A stretch of 64,000 nucleotides of DNA from positions 62,001 to 126,000 of the forward strand of contig NZ_BCVI01000018.1 of the NCBI RefSeq assembly GCF_001591665.1. Direction: 5' to 3'. Source of the DNA: Neobacillus soli NBRC 102451. Lineage in GTDB: Bacteria > Bacillota > Bacilli > Bacillales > Cytobacillaceae. Position numbers and translations under genes: made by a program. Under the pieces are notes generated by a model that was given only the letters and a program-made list of their open reading frames with translations, made no database searches and was not told the origin of the DNA. Positions 8,167 through 17,224 of this stretch are shown here, piece by piece (position 1 is the stretch's first letter; the number at the start of each line of letters is the position of its first letter).

Positions 8167-8859
8167 CTATGCGGCCATACAGAGAGTGCTTGAAGGAGAG
8201 TAAGTTTGTATTTTAGGAGCACCATTAATACTAGGTATGGAGGGAATCGAATGAATTAGAATCGCTGGGTCTAGATTTTTCAAGGCTTCATAAAAAATAT
8301 CCGAAAGCCATTCCCGCTCTTCTTCCTCCCAAAATGAATCAACAGAAAAGGATGGGTCAGCTGCTTTTTCGAGCCGCTTTTTCGCACGATGCAGATTGGC
8401 CTTCACCGCCGTTTCGGTTGTATTCAACATGGATGCTATTTCCTTCAGCTGATATTGAAACGCCTCTTTTAGCATAAAGATGATGGCTTGCTTTGGGGTA
8501 AATTTCTTCACCAAGAAGTCAACCAAATTCTTTATTTCATCGAGTTGATTCGTAAAAACAAGATTAGCAAAATCGAAATCCGCCTCGAGCGTTTCATTTT
8601 TTCTTTTTCGAAGTAAATCAACCCAATGATGATAGGCAATCTTATTTAACAAAGCGGTCGTCATCTTTTCCTGCTGATTCGAATATTTTAAGGCCTTAAT
8701 ATAGGTCTCCTGTGCAATATCATCGCCATCCCAGCTATTTTGGGTAAGAAAGTGACAATATCGCTGCAGTTTTGGATAATATTCCTGCCAAAAGGTTTCC
8801 TCAAACCTATTCTCTGGCCTTGCACTTTCTAAGCTGCCCTGACTATGTTTGTGTGACAT
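8167..8859 (-). CDS. ECF-like sigma-70 family RNA polymerase sigma factor
   Basis: A 230-residue sigma factor. Region 2 is near residues 20-90 (YYPKLQRYCHFLTQNSWDGDDIAQETYIKAL) and the region 4 helix-turn-helix near 130-165 (LKEIASMLNTTETAVKANLHRAKKRLEKA). It has an extra C-terminal tail of about 60 residues (hydrophobic, Ser/Pro-rich) that ends STLCMAA. ATG at 8859 lies eight bases after AAGGAG; an in-frame GTG at 8868 overlaps that site. No anti-sigma gene is next to it; instead clpP follows at once. The -AA end resembles the ssrA-type C-terminal degron read by ClpX. Confidence 0.88.
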   Translation of the reverse strand: MSHKHSQGSLESARPENRFEETFWQEYYPKLQRYCHFLTQNSWDGDDIAQETYIKALKYSNQQEKMTTALLNKIAYHHWVDLLRKRKNETLEADFDFANLVFTNQLDEIKNLVDFLVKKFTPKQAIIFMLKEAFQYQLKEIASMLNTTETAVKANLHRAKKRLEKAADPSFSVDSFWEEEEREWLSDIFYEALKNLDPAILIHSIPSIPSINGAPKIQTYSPSSTLCMAA

Positions 8860-8973
8860 TGATTTCACTCCTTTTGCACTCTCTACCCCTTTAACGTTTC
8901 AGGTAGGATGAAAAGATACGGACTCACAAATTTTTTTTATTGTTAGTGCTAATATATGCTACTGCAATGTCAT

Positions 8974-9693
8974 TTACCCTTGGCTTAACCCATTTACCAT
9001 ATAAACCCGTTCGGGACGGCCAACAGTTCCGTAGGCGAGGTCAGCTTCTATCTTCTCTTCAGAAACGAGATGTTCCAGATAGCGTCTTGCAGTTGTTCGG
9101 CTAACACCTAGTTCTTTGGCAACCAGTTCCGCTGTTAAACCTCGATGTACCTTTCCGAGAACCTCTAGGACTTTTACCAGCGTAAGCGGGTCAATTCCTT
9201 TAGGCAGGTAAGGCCTTTCGCTGCCTGTTCCATCAGTTTCTTTTCGCAATAACTTGTCTACCTGCTGCTGAGTGACATGGAGATTTTCTTTTCTTAGTTG
9301 GACTAGCTTTGTATGGTAATCCTGATATCGGTGCAGAGATTGTTTGAAGCGTTCGAAAACAACTGGTTTAATAATGTAATCAAATACGCCAATACTAATC
9401 GCTTCCTGCACCTTATCAAGCTCTTTTGTTGCCGTAATCATAATAACATCCATTTGTTTTGTCTTCTGTTTGGTTTCTTTCAGTAAGTCCAGACCGTTCA
9501 TATCGGGAAAATAAACGTCCAGCAAGAGCAAATCCGGCTGCAATATTTCGATTAAGGTTTTGGCCTCTAGATTGCTGGCTGCAATCCCTACTGTTTGAAA
9601 GCCAGGAATCTGTTCAAGAAAGCGTTTTTGGATTTCTGCAACCCTTAAGTCATCTTCCACGATTAAAACTTCGATCTCCCGGTTCCCATTCAT
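8974..9693 (-). CDS. Response regulator of CitB/DcuR/MalR type
   Basis: Cytoplasmic DNA-binding response regulator, 239 residues. The receiver has acidic residues VEDD near residue 13, the phosphoacceptor Asp in LLLLDVYFPDMNG (about residue 57) and a Lys in IIKPVVFERF. The C-terminal part contains a helix-turn-helix (TAELVAKELGVSRTTARRYLEHL). It starts three bases after the kinase stop, so the two are co-expressed. In the family such regulators control uptake of C4 or tricarboxylic acids, which fits the adjacent tctCBA genes. Confidence 0.93.
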   Translation of the reverse strand: MNGNREIEVLIVEDDLRVAEIQKRFLEQIPGFQTVGIAASNLEAKTLIEILQPDLLLLDVYFPDMNGLDLLKETKQKTKQMDVIMITATKELDKVQEAISIGVFDYIIKPVVFERFKQSLHRYQDYHTKLVQLRKENLHVTQQQVDKLLRKETDGTGSERPYLPKGIDPLTLVKVLEVLGKVHRGLTAELVAKELGVSRTTARRYLEHLVSEEKIEADLAYGTVGRPERVYMVNGLSQG

Positions 9694-9695
9694 AC

Positions 9696-11282
9696 TTAAT
9701 CCCCCTGTATTTTTGGTATTGCCACAGTGAATATCGTTCCTTCTCCCAAATCTGATGAAAATGTAATCGATCCACCCAAGTCGTTAATCGCTTTTTGAAC
9801 TAAACTTAGTCCAATTCCAGCGTTAATACTTGTATTCTTAGTGGTAAAGCCTTCTTTAAATACCTGTTCAAACGTGCTTGAGGGGATTCCCATCCCGTTA
9901 TCTTCCACTTCAATAATTAATTCTTTCCCCAGGTCGGTTAGAAACAGGGACACCCTTTTCTCACTCATTTCATTCTCTTGTACCGCATCAAATGCATTAT
10001 TGATAAGGTTGCCAATAATCGTTACTAACGAATCCCTGTTAATATAGGAGGGACAGTCTTTAAAACTGCTTTCTCTATCTATGGTAAAAGATATTTTTAA
10101 CTCGCTTGCTAAACTTACTTTTCCTAAGATAAAACCAGCAATGATTGGGTCAGGTACTTCCCTCATTAAAAATTGAATAAACCCTTGGGTGACATCTACT
10201 TCCTTCGAGATAAAGTCAATTGCCTCTTTATAGGAACCAAGCTGAATCAGGCCAAGAAGGGTGTATAATCGATTCGAATATTCATGTGTTTGGGCACGGA
10301 GTCCCTCTGCATAGGATTTAATATGAGATAATTCCTGCAGCAAGTAGGAAAGCTCTGACTTGTTTCGAAAGCTGGCAACAGCCCCAATCACTAACCCCTT
10401 ATTATTAAATATAGGAATCCGATTGGTCAAAAAAACTTCACCCAAAATCATAAATTCCCGGTCATATTCGGCTTGCCCCGTCCGAGCCACTTCAAGTAGA
10501 TGGGTATTTTCCAGCACCTCTTCTATTCTCTTTCCGCGAAGCATATTGAGAATTGGGACCTTCAAAATTTTATGAGCGGTTTCATTAACTACAGTAATTC
10601 GACCATTTGTATCAATCGCGATAATCCCTTCATGTATGGATTCTAGAATGGCATGTTTCTCTTGGTACATCCAGGCAATTTCTTTCGGTTCTAAGCCCAA
10701 GATGGCCCTTTTGATATTTAACGAGATTAATAAAGCCGCCAGCAATCCTCCAATTAATATGATGAAGGTGGCAACAAAGATTTTCCTCTGTATTTTCGAG
10801 ACTTCTTTTTCAATATCCGTTTGAAGATAACCAACTGAAACGACACCCATGACCTTTCCTCCACTGAAAATAGGTGCTTTTCCCCTTAGCGAAGGTCCGA
10901 GCGTCCCTGTGGATTCTGATATGACAGATTTTCCTTTAAACACACGGCCATTATCTCCCCCAACCATTTTTTGTCCTAAACGATTTGGATTTGGATGCGA
11001 ATAACGGACTTCGTCCCGGTTTCCAATCACAATAAATTCCGCCCCCACCTGTTTTCGAATTTTTTCGGCGATGGGCTGAATAAGGCTGGCGGGATTATCC
11101 TTTCTAAATGCAGTTTGAATCTCTGGCATATTGGAGATGGTTTGAGCAACAGATAAAGCTTTCGATCCTATTTCATGCTCAAGGTTGGATTCCATGATAT
11201 TTTTAAAAGTAAATTCAATAATGGTTCCGAGTACCATTATTAATATGGAAATTCCTAACATTAATTTTGTATGTAATCGCAT
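9696..11282 (-). CDS. Sensor histidine kinase of CitA/DcuS type
   Basis: Membrane sensor kinase, 528 residues. Transmembrane segment 1 is near residues 8-25, an extracytoplasmic PAS/Cache-like domain runs to about 170 (RYSHPNPNRLGQKMVG resembles citrate sensors), and transmembrane segment 2 is near 170-190. A cytoplasmic PAS follows at about 210-300, then the SpoOB-like phosphoacceptor helix THEYSNRLYTLLGL, and the ATPase domain with N box NLINNAFDA and G box VEDNGMGIP. Probably senses citrate or a related acid and controls tctCBA, which lies upstream across a terminator. Confidence 0.93.
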   Translation of the reverse strand: MRLHTKLMLGISILIMVLGTIIEFTFKNIMESNLEHEIGSKALSVAQTISNMPEIQTAFRKDNPASLIQPIAEKIRKQVGAEFIVIGNRDEVRYSHPNPNRLGQKMVGGDNGRVFKGKSVISESTGTLGPSLRGKAPIFSGGKVMGVVSVGYLQTDIEKEVSKIQRKIFVATFIILIGGLLAALLISLNIKRAILGLEPKEIAWMYQEKHAILESIHEGIIAIDTNGRITVVNETAHKILKVPILNMLRGKRIEEVLENTHLLEVARTGQAEYDREFMILGEVFLTNRIPIFNNKGLVIGAVASFRNKSELSYLLQELSHIKSYAEGLRAQTHEYSNRLYTLLGLIQLGSYKEAIDFISKEVDVTQGFIQFLMREVPDPIIAGFILGKVSLASELKISFTIDRESSFKDCPSYINRDSLVTIIGNLINNAFDAVQENEMSEKRVSLFLTDLGKELIIEVEDNGMGIPSSTFEQVFKEGFTTKNTSINAGIGLSLVQKAINDLGGSITFSSDLGEGTIFTVAIPKIQGD

Positions 11283-11304
11283 GCATACACCTCTGTCTCT
11301 ATCA

Positions 11305-11338
11305 TAATAAAAAAACCCCCTTTTAAAAAGGAGTTTTT
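11305..11338 (-). terminator. Terminator between tctA and the two-component genes
   Basis: Minus-strand AAACTCCTTTTTAAAAGGGGGTTTTTTTTA. It separates the transporter transcript from the kinase-regulator pair. Confidence 0.85.
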
Positions 11339-11354
11339 CATAATAGTCTGAACT

Positions 11355-12881
11355 TTACCCTTCAATATTTATAACCACGTCTTTCCCTCTTCTTTTCATT
11401 ATGAAGGGGACAACCAGCCAAAGGACGGTAATGAGTAGAAATGCTAGAGAAATCGGACGTGTTAAAAACACACTGTAATCTCCGTTTGAAATCGTCAAGG
11501 CTCTCCTTAGGTTATTCTCAATCATTGGCCCAAGTACAAGTCCAAGTACGAGTGGAGCAATTGGATAATCATTTTTACTAAAGAAATAACCTAGCACACC
11601 GCATGCCAATAGCAGCAAAAGATCATTGGTTGACACTTGAACTGCATAGACGCCAAAAATGGAAATCGCAATAATCATCGGAATCAAATATTTCTTTGGT
11701 GTTTGAATAATTTTCGCAAACACCTTTACAAGCGGCAGATTCAGAATTAATAACATAAGGTTGCCGATAAACATACTGGCAATCAATCCCCATGCTACTT
11801 GGGGATGATCTTCAAATAATAATGGGCCTGGCTGGATATTATACATCATTAGTGCTCCCATTAAGATGGCAGTGGTCCCTGAGCCAGGTATTCCCAAGGT
11901 TAATAAGGGAATCATCGCCCCCCCGGAGGCCGCATTATTCGCTGATTCTGGTGCCGCTACTCCTGCAATTGCACCTTTTCCAAATTTCTCTGGATTTTTC
12001 GAAATCTTTTTTTCAAGAATATATGAAAAGAAGGAAGCGAGCGTCGCCCCGGCACCCGGCAATATTCCAACAAAGAACCCTAGGATGGAACCTCGGGCAA
12101 TCGGTCCTGCTGATTCTTTAAACTCTTCCTTAGATGGAAGCATATTAGTAATCCTCGCCATTTCTACTTCTTCATCTTCTTTTTCCAAAATGGTTTTGAA
12201 CACCTCACCGACTGCAAACAGTCCTACCGCAATCGTTAAGAACTCAATCCCTTGGTAAAGCCATGGCACCTCAAAGGTAAATCTAGCAATTCCCGAAACA
12301 GTATCAATTCCAATCGTTCCGAGTAACAACCCGCAAACTGTCATAATTAACGCTTTCGTCACCGATTTCCCAGCCAACCCACTGACTGCCCCCAAACCCA
12401 ATAGCATTAACGAAAAATATTCAGCAGGACCAAATTTGAGTGCGACCTCAGATAAGGGCTTTGCTAGTGCTATCAAAGCAATAAGCGTCACAATCCCAGC
12501 TACAAAAGAACCGATGGCCGCAATGGATAGAGCGCTGCCAGCCCGACCCTTCTTCGCCATTTGGTAGCCGTCCAATGTTGTTACAACAGAGGAGGATTCC
12601 CCCGGTGTATTTAATAGGATCGAAGTGGTCGAACCGCCATACATTGCTCCATAATAAACCCCGGCAAGAAGTATAATCGCGCTCGTTGCCGCTTGTTCCG
12701 GCGGAAGTCCACCGGTAATCGATGCCGTTACTGGAATAAGTAGGGCTACACCGCTCATTGGCCCAATTCCTGGCAGAACACCAACGGCAGTCCCAATTAA
12801 TACCCCAACAAAAGCAAAAATAATATTATACCAAATAAGTGCTGTTCCAAATCCCTGAAATAAATAATCAAGTGTACTCAT
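11355..12881 (-). CDS. tctA: Tripartite tricarboxylate transporter large permease, TctA
   Basis: Large membrane subunit (508 residues, about 11-12 hydrophobic segments) of the secondary tripartite tricarboxylate transporter. It has the family motif GVLPGIGPMSGVALLIP near residue 37, the internal repeat copy GILPGAGATLASFFSY near residue 275, and STTSILLNTPGESSSV. Works with TctB (12909) and the periplasmic-type binding protein TctC (13419), all in order CBA on the minus strand. Confidence 0.95.
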   Translation of the reverse strand: MSTLDYLFQGFGTALIWYNIIFAFVGVLIGTAVGVLPGIGPMSGVALLIPVTASITGGLPPEQAATSAIILLAGVYYGAMYGGSTTSILLNTPGESSSVVTTLDGYQMAKKGRAGSALSIAAIGSFVAGIVTLIALIALAKPLSEVALKFGPAEYFSLMLLGLGAVSGLAGKSVTKALIMTVCGLLLGTIGIDTVSGIARFTFEVPWLYQGIEFLTIAVGLFAVGEVFKTILEKEDEEVEMARITNMLPSKEEFKESAGPIARGSILGFFVGILPGAGATLASFFSYILEKKISKNPEKFGKGAIAGVAAPESANNAASGGAMIPLLTLGIPGSGTTAILMGALMMYNIQPGPLLFEDHPQVAWGLIASMFIGNLMLLILNLPLVKVFAKIIQTPKKYLIPMIIAISIFGVYAVQVSTNDLLLLLACGVLGYFFSKNDYPIAPLVLGLVLGPMIENNLRRALTISNGDYSVFLTRPISLAFLLITVLWLVVPFIMKRRGKDVVINIEG

Positions 12882-12908
12882 GTTTTATCCTCCTTTCTAA
12901 AAAAACTA

Positions 12909-13358
12909 TTAAAACCAAATGGGCCAGCCTGGAAGTGTCCCTTTTAACACCTCTACGAATAAAAAGTAAACAAGTCCTGAAAAACTTGCAGATATGATTA
13001 ATGAGTTAATCCACTTTGACCGTTCCATTGTTTGAAAACAAACGAATAAAAATAGAAAGGTTGTGATGACATACCCTACCGTTTCTAACGTTAATATATA
13101 AACCAATGTAGCAGTAAAGATGATTAAAAAAGGCTTGTACTGCAATTTTTCCTTCGATCCTTCACTTTTAGCATTGAACGTCTCATAAAACAAGCGAATA
13201 CTTAATAAAACAAGAGCACCGCCAAGAATTAACGGAAAGATATCGGGTCCGACTACACTTCCATAGGAAGAGCTTGAAAGATTCTTGCTCCCGATAATAA
13301 AGAGCACCCCGATAGTTAGAAACATTACAGATGCGATACGATCAAATTTAATTTCCAT
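12909..13358 (-). CDS. tctB: Tripartite tricarboxylate transporter small permease, TctB
   Basis: Small membrane subunit of about 149 residues with four predicted membrane helices (MFLTIGVLFIIGS near 10-25; PDIFPLILGGALVLLSI near 40-60; two more in the C-terminal half). Start chosen as the ATG at 13358 preceded by GGGGGAAG; a longer in-frame extension lacks a ribosome site. Lies between tctC and tctA. Confidence 0.88.
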   Translation of the reverse strand: MEIKFDRIASVMFLTIGVLFIIGSKNLSSSSYGSVVGPDIFPLILGGALVLLSIRLFYETFNAKSEGSKEKLQYKPFLIIFTATLVYILTLETVGYVITTFLFLFVCFQTMERSKWINSLIISASFSGLVYFLFVEVLKGTLPGWPIWF

Positions 13359-13418
13359 TCTTCTTCCCCCTTTAGAAAAATGATAGGAAGGAGAAAAATG
13401 AACTCCTTCCCGCACTTT

Positions 13419-14447
13419 TTATTTTTGCATGCCCAACGCTGTTAATAATTGTTGAACTTGCTTATCTTGTTCTCCTAAAAATGCTTCGAAATCTGAATTG
13501 TTTTTATATTCTAATTCCCACCCTTGAGTCTCTACTTCCGTCTTCCACTCAGGAGATTGCACAAGCTTGTCGATTGCATTTTCCCAGTATGTTTTTGCTT
13601 CTTTGGTCATCTTTTCGGGACCAAAGACTCCGCGCCAAATGGTAAACTCTGCATCAACACCTTGTTCTTTAGCGGTTGGAACATCTTTATAATCACCAGA
13701 TAAACGCTCTGTTGCCGTAACCGCCAGCACCCGAACCTTGCCAGCCTTTAAAAATTCTTTCACGCTGGAGGCATCCGTACCGATGACATCTGCATTACCC
13801 CCTAGCAGGGCCGTAATCGCTTCTCCTCCGCCGTCATAGGAAACATATTTAATTTTTGTTGGATCTACGCCATATTTATAAGCTGGGAGAATCGAAATCA
13901 AATGGTCCATGGATCCTGGGGCTGAACCGCCTGCAAAAGTTAATTTGGTAGGATCTTTCTTAACTTCTTCTAATACTGATTTAAGGTCTTTAAATTTGGA
14001 ATCTGCCTTTACGACAATCGCGCCATAATCCTTTGTCAACTGCGCTAATGGCGTTGTATTTTTGTATCCATAAGGACTGTTTCCTTCTTTTTTGAGGTTG
14101 TTAATAATAATCGGCGGCGAACTAACAAAAAGCATATTGTTATTATTGACCTGTTGTGTCGCGTATTCAGCCATAAACACTGCGCCGCCACCGCCTGGTT
14201 TATTCTCAACCGTTAATGGCTGCTTTACTAGTTTAGTCGCACCCAGCACCTTTGTTAATGAGCGCGCGGTTAAATCCCAGCCACCGCCTGCACCTGATGG
14301 GGCAACCACTGTAATCGCTTTCGTCGGATAGCCAGTACCTTCCTCTTTTTTACCAGTGCTTGCTGTTTCTTTACTGCTGCACGCCCCCAAGCTTAACGCC
14401 AAGGCACCTGCACACATGACTGCTGATATTCGTTTTAAAGAAAACAT
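13419..14447 (-). CDS. tctC: Tripartite tricarboxylate transporter substrate-binding lipoprotein, TctC
   Basis: Extracytoplasmic solute receptor, about 342 residues, anchored as a lipoprotein: positively charged N-terminus, hydrophobic core, lipobox LGAC with Cys at about residue 24. Family motifs include YPTKAITVVAPSGAGGGWD (ligand-binding loop 1) and FAGGSAPGSMDHL. Start at 14447 follows AAGGGGGAAATAAA. First gene of tctCBA; the ligand is probably citrate or another tricarboxylate (inference from family and the CitA-like kinase). Confidence 0.94.
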   Translation of the reverse strand: MFSLKRISAVMCAGALALSLGACSSKETASTGKKEEGTGYPTKAITVVAPSGAGGGWDLTARSLTKVLGATKLVKQPLTVENKPGGGGAVFMAEYATQQVNNNNMLFVSSPPIIINNLKKEGNSPYGYKNTTPLAQLTKDYGAIVVKADSKFKDLKSVLEEVKKDPTKLTFAGGSAPGSMDHLISILPAYKYGVDPTKIKYVSYDGGGEAITALLGGNADVIGTDASSVKEFLKAGKVRVLAVTATERLSGDYKDVPTAKEQGVDAEFTIWRGVFGPEKMTKEAKTYWENAIDKLVQSPEWKTEVETQGWELEYKNNSDFEAFLGEQDKQVQQLLTALGMQK

Positions 14448-14804
14448 TTTATTTCCCCCTTGTAACCGTTTTCTTAATTTTACAAAAGTTTTGGACATTT
14501 CATAGATTATTCATTTAAACAGCATTAAAAACTTATTAACCATTTTGTCCATATTGTTCACGAAGATCTTTTATGGGTGGGCTAGGGTTTCAATAAACAT
14601 TATGCGGCTTCTGATTTGGATACCGCCTCTGTAACTTATAAAGGTGAAAACGCTTCATTCCCTATCATTGCTAATAAATATTTTTATGGCTTTTTTGTAT
14701 GAAAAAAATTTGGATAACTTTGTTGAAAAATAATGGTGGACTATTTTTTTTAGCCTGCTATAATCCATATATGAATACAATTAATTATTTTAAAGGTGGA
14801 CATT
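14448..14804. other. Gene-free interval between tctC and a divergent small gene
   Basis: 357 bp. It should carry the tct promoter on the minus strand and, on the plus strand, a promoter for the gene at 14805: TGGACT at 14737 and TATAAT at 14759, 16 bases apart. An interrupted symmetrical sequence TGAAAACGCTTCA lies at 14645. No coding sequence seen. Confidence 0.6.
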
Positions 14805-15002
14805 ATGGCGAACACTTGTAGGTATGTTGTCAACGCACTTGGAAAAGGTGGGGAAACATATTATACTCTTTGTAAAGATAAACAAGAATTAAAGAATTGG
14901 ATAACCAACAATCAAGAAAAACTAATCATGGATGAACTTATGATTACTGATAAAAATCAAAGTCTATTCACCAAATGGTTCAGCCCTAGAAAATTATTCT
15001 AA
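14805..15002 (+). CDS. Small hypothetical protein, 65 aa
   Basis: Start ATG follows AAAGGTGGACATT, with a plausible promoter at 14737-14764 and a strong terminator just after the stop, so it is a self-contained single gene. The protein starts MANTCRYVVNALGKGGETYY, is mixed charge with no membrane segment or signal peptide, and has two cysteines in the first 25 residues. I do not recognise the family. Confidence 0.7.
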   Translation: MANTCRYVVNALGKGGETYYTLCKDKQELKNWITNNQEKLIMDELMITDKNQSLFTKWFSPRKLF

Positions 15003-15009
15003 ATAATGA

Positions 15010-15044
15010 GACGCCATTCATCAGAGAATGGCGTCATAATTTTG
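15010..15044 (+). terminator. Terminator after the 65-aa gene
   Basis: GACGCCATTC, loop ATCAGA, GAATGGCGTC, then ATAATTTT. Confidence 0.85.
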
Positions 15045-15094
15045 CTATTTTAATTGATTCATATTTTAGACTCATCACTTTTTCAAGCAATATT

Positions 15095-15463
15095 TCATTC
15101 ATCCAATTCCCGCAATTTCTTTCGTAATTCAATCATCACAGCTCTTGGGTTTTCAATTTCAAAAATGACAAATTTATATTTCCACATTCCTTCTAATTCT
15201 AAATGTAGAAGGGGAACCTTATGTTCGTAAGACAGAAAGTACCATTCATCCCCAAACTTGAAGCTGCCTTCGAAAATATTGAGTGGAGCAATCGCAGTGC
15301 CAGGCATTCGCAGCATCCACATCGGCGGATCGAATTCATCAATATAAATACTTTTAATCGCCTGATAAGGGATTTTCACTTCTCCCTTTAAGGCAAAAAT
15401 AGGTAAAACCCCTGTTAATCTCAGTACGAATTCTTCCTTGTTAAAGTGTACTTCTCTTCCCAT
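15095..15463 (-). CDS. Hypothetical protein, PH-domain-like, 122 aa
   Basis: Start ATG at 15463 is preceded by GAGGTGACCTTG. The protein is a beta-rich sequence with a C-terminal amphipathic helix (ENPRAVMIELRKKLRELDE), no signal peptide and no clear membrane helix. The layout of short strands followed by one helix, and the phrase KIPYQAIKSIYI, resemble bacterial PH-like domains; this is a fold-level guess. Single gene; function unknown. Confidence 0.75.
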   Translation of the reverse strand: MGREVHFNKEEFVLRLTGVLPIFALKGEVKIPYQAIKSIYIDEFDPPMWMLRMPGTAIAPLNIFEGSFKFGDEWYFLSYEHKVPLLHLELEGMWKYKFVIFEIENPRAVMIELRKKLRELDE

Positions 15464-15574
15464 CAAGGTCACCTCACATACGGATTTCAGCATACTATTA
15501 CACATATTTTACCATTTGAATATTCAGTAAACCATCTATTTTTCGTTGAAATTTTGTATGGCTTATAAATATAC

Positions 15575-15607
15575 GAAAGGATTGACCATTAATTGGTCAA
15601 TCCTTTC
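15575..15607. terminator. Perfect inverted repeat, possible terminator
   Basis: GAAAGGATTGACC, ATTAATT, GGTCAATCCTTTC. The 13-bp stem is perfect but T runs on either side are poor. It lies downstream of the MATE gene and upstream of the PH-like gene. Confidence 0.55.
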
Positions 15608-15636
15608 TAACAAGAGCCGTGGTTTTAAATAAAATC

Positions 15637-15700
15637 AAACAAAGGTGTCCACCCCACGCGGACAAAAGGTTGCAAATGTCTTTTTCTGGTGCCTGACACC
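15637..15700. repeat. Dispersed GGTGCCTGACACC element, copy 1
   Basis: GGTGTCCACC ... GCGGACAAA, then AAATGTCTTTTTCT, then GGTGCCTGACACC at 15688-15700. Ends 8 bp after the MATE stop codon. Confidence 0.85.
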
Positions 15701-15708
15701 ACAAATTT

Positions 15709-17067
15709 CTAAGCCTCGACAGTGACAAATTTCCGTTTTTGGATGTAGAGTAGTCTGATGGATAGGGCTATTCCTGCTGCGAGTAATCCGATGGTTAGGC
15801 CGATCCAGTAGCCTCTTGCTCCCAAACTGGTGAAGTGCGCGAGAAGGAAGCCGACTGGCAGGCAGATTAGCCAATAGGCGATTAATGTCATGATAAAGGC
15901 AAGATTCACGTCTTTATACCCTCGCAAGGCGGCCTGCGCCGTTGCCTGGATGGCATCACAGATTTGGAAAAACAGCGCAAAGATTAAAAAGTTTGCCGTT
16001 AAGTTAATGACGGCCGCTTCATTCGAATAGAATCCTGCGACCTCGTAGCGGAATAGGACCACCAATAATCCGGTAACCACCGCAATCAGGATGGCGAGAT
16101 ACACGCCCAGCCAGCTGTAATGTTTCGCATCCTTATAGCGCCGCGCTCCCACCTCATACCCGACAAGAACGGTCTGCGCCATCGAAATACTAATTGGGAT
16201 CATATACAAAAATGAGACAATATTAAGGGCTGATTGATAGGCAGCAATGGTGGTGATATTAAATTTACTTAATAGAATCGTAACCACCGCAAACATACTA
16301 GTCTCGAAGAATGTAGAAAGCCCCATCGGCACACCGATTTTTAAAATTTCCTTGCACTTATCCCAAGAAAATTCCTTCATGTTTGCAAAGACAGGATACG
16401 AAGAAAATGGATCTCTCGTTTTCACGATATATATCGTCATCCCCATGATTGCCCAATACGTAATCGATGTGGCATACCCTGCCCCGGCACCACCGAGCTC
16501 AGGAAAGCCCCATCGCCCAAAAATAAGCACATAGTTTAAAAAGAAATTGACTGGCAGTGACATAAGCATAATCACCATGACCACACGTGTCTTTCCAAGT
16601 GCATAAATAAACGACCGTAACACATTAAAGATAAAGAGCGGAAGAATACCAAAACTGAGGCCGACCAGATATTGAAACGCCGTTTCTTGGACACATGCTG
16701 GCAGTTTCATTCTATCCAAAATGGGATCCAACAAAAAGAATCCAAGGATGATTACCACGATTGCAATCAATAACGACAGATAAATCCCATGCTTGACAAT
16801 CGATGAAACTTCGTTGCTCTTCTTTTCTCCAAATCGCTGGGCAGCTATTGGCGAAACAGCCAGAAGGATCCCGCTAATCCCGGTAAAAATGGGACTCCAA
16901 ATTGAAGATCCAATCGCGACCCCAGCTAAATTGGTGGAATTATATTTACCTGACATGATGGTATTGAAAAACACCATCGAAAACATGCCAAGCTGTGTAA
17001 TTAAAATAGGAATTAATAAGACAAAAATTTGCTTTGTCTTTTCTTTTATCGTAAAAGTCTGATTCAT
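15709..17067 (-). CDS. MATE family multidrug/Na+ efflux protein
   Basis: Inner membrane multidrug and toxic compound extrusion transporter, 452 residues, 12 predicted helices in two MatE repeats. N-terminus FTIKEKTKQIFVLLIPILIT resembles B. subtilis YojI. Ligand and coupling ion cannot be told from sequence. Monocistronic; an element of the GGTGCCTGACACC family lies directly after the stop. Confidence 0.92.
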   Translation of the reverse strand: MNQTFTIKEKTKQIFVLLIPILITQLGMFSMVFFNTIMSGKYNSTNLAGVAIGSSIWSPIFTGISGILLAVSPIAAQRFGEKKSNEVSSIVKHGIYLSLLIAIVVIILGFFLLDPILDRMKLPACVQETAFQYLVGLSFGILPLFIFNVLRSFIYALGKTRVVMVIMLMSLPVNFFLNYVLIFGRWGFPELGGAGAGYATSITYWAIMGMTIYIVKTRDPFSSYPVFANMKEFSWDKCKEILKIGVPMGLSTFFETSMFAVVTILLSKFNITTIAAYQSALNIVSFLYMIPISISMAQTVLVGYEVGARRYKDAKHYSWLGVYLAILIAVVTGLLVVLFRYEVAGFYSNEAAVINLTANFLIFALFFQICDAIQATAQAALRGYKDVNLAFIMTLIAYWLICLPVGFLLAHFTSLGARGYWIGLTIGLLAAGIALSIRLLYIQKRKFVTVEA

Positions 17068-17224
17068 AATTGCGTTCTCCTTAGGGAATAAAAAACCGAA
17101 GCTTCTTTATACTCTATATTGATTTAATATTCCTCCATTAAATATGGCTCGAAGTAATACTACTAGCCTATTTTAATGGTTATTTCCTATTTTTAAAATA
17201 CCTATTTAGAAAGCATGAAATTTT

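Noticed and set aside
14645..14658. CcpA cre site upstream of tctC (TGAAAACGCTTCAT)
   Set aside because: One base short of the cre spacing and mismatched in the right half; symmetry alone is not enough.
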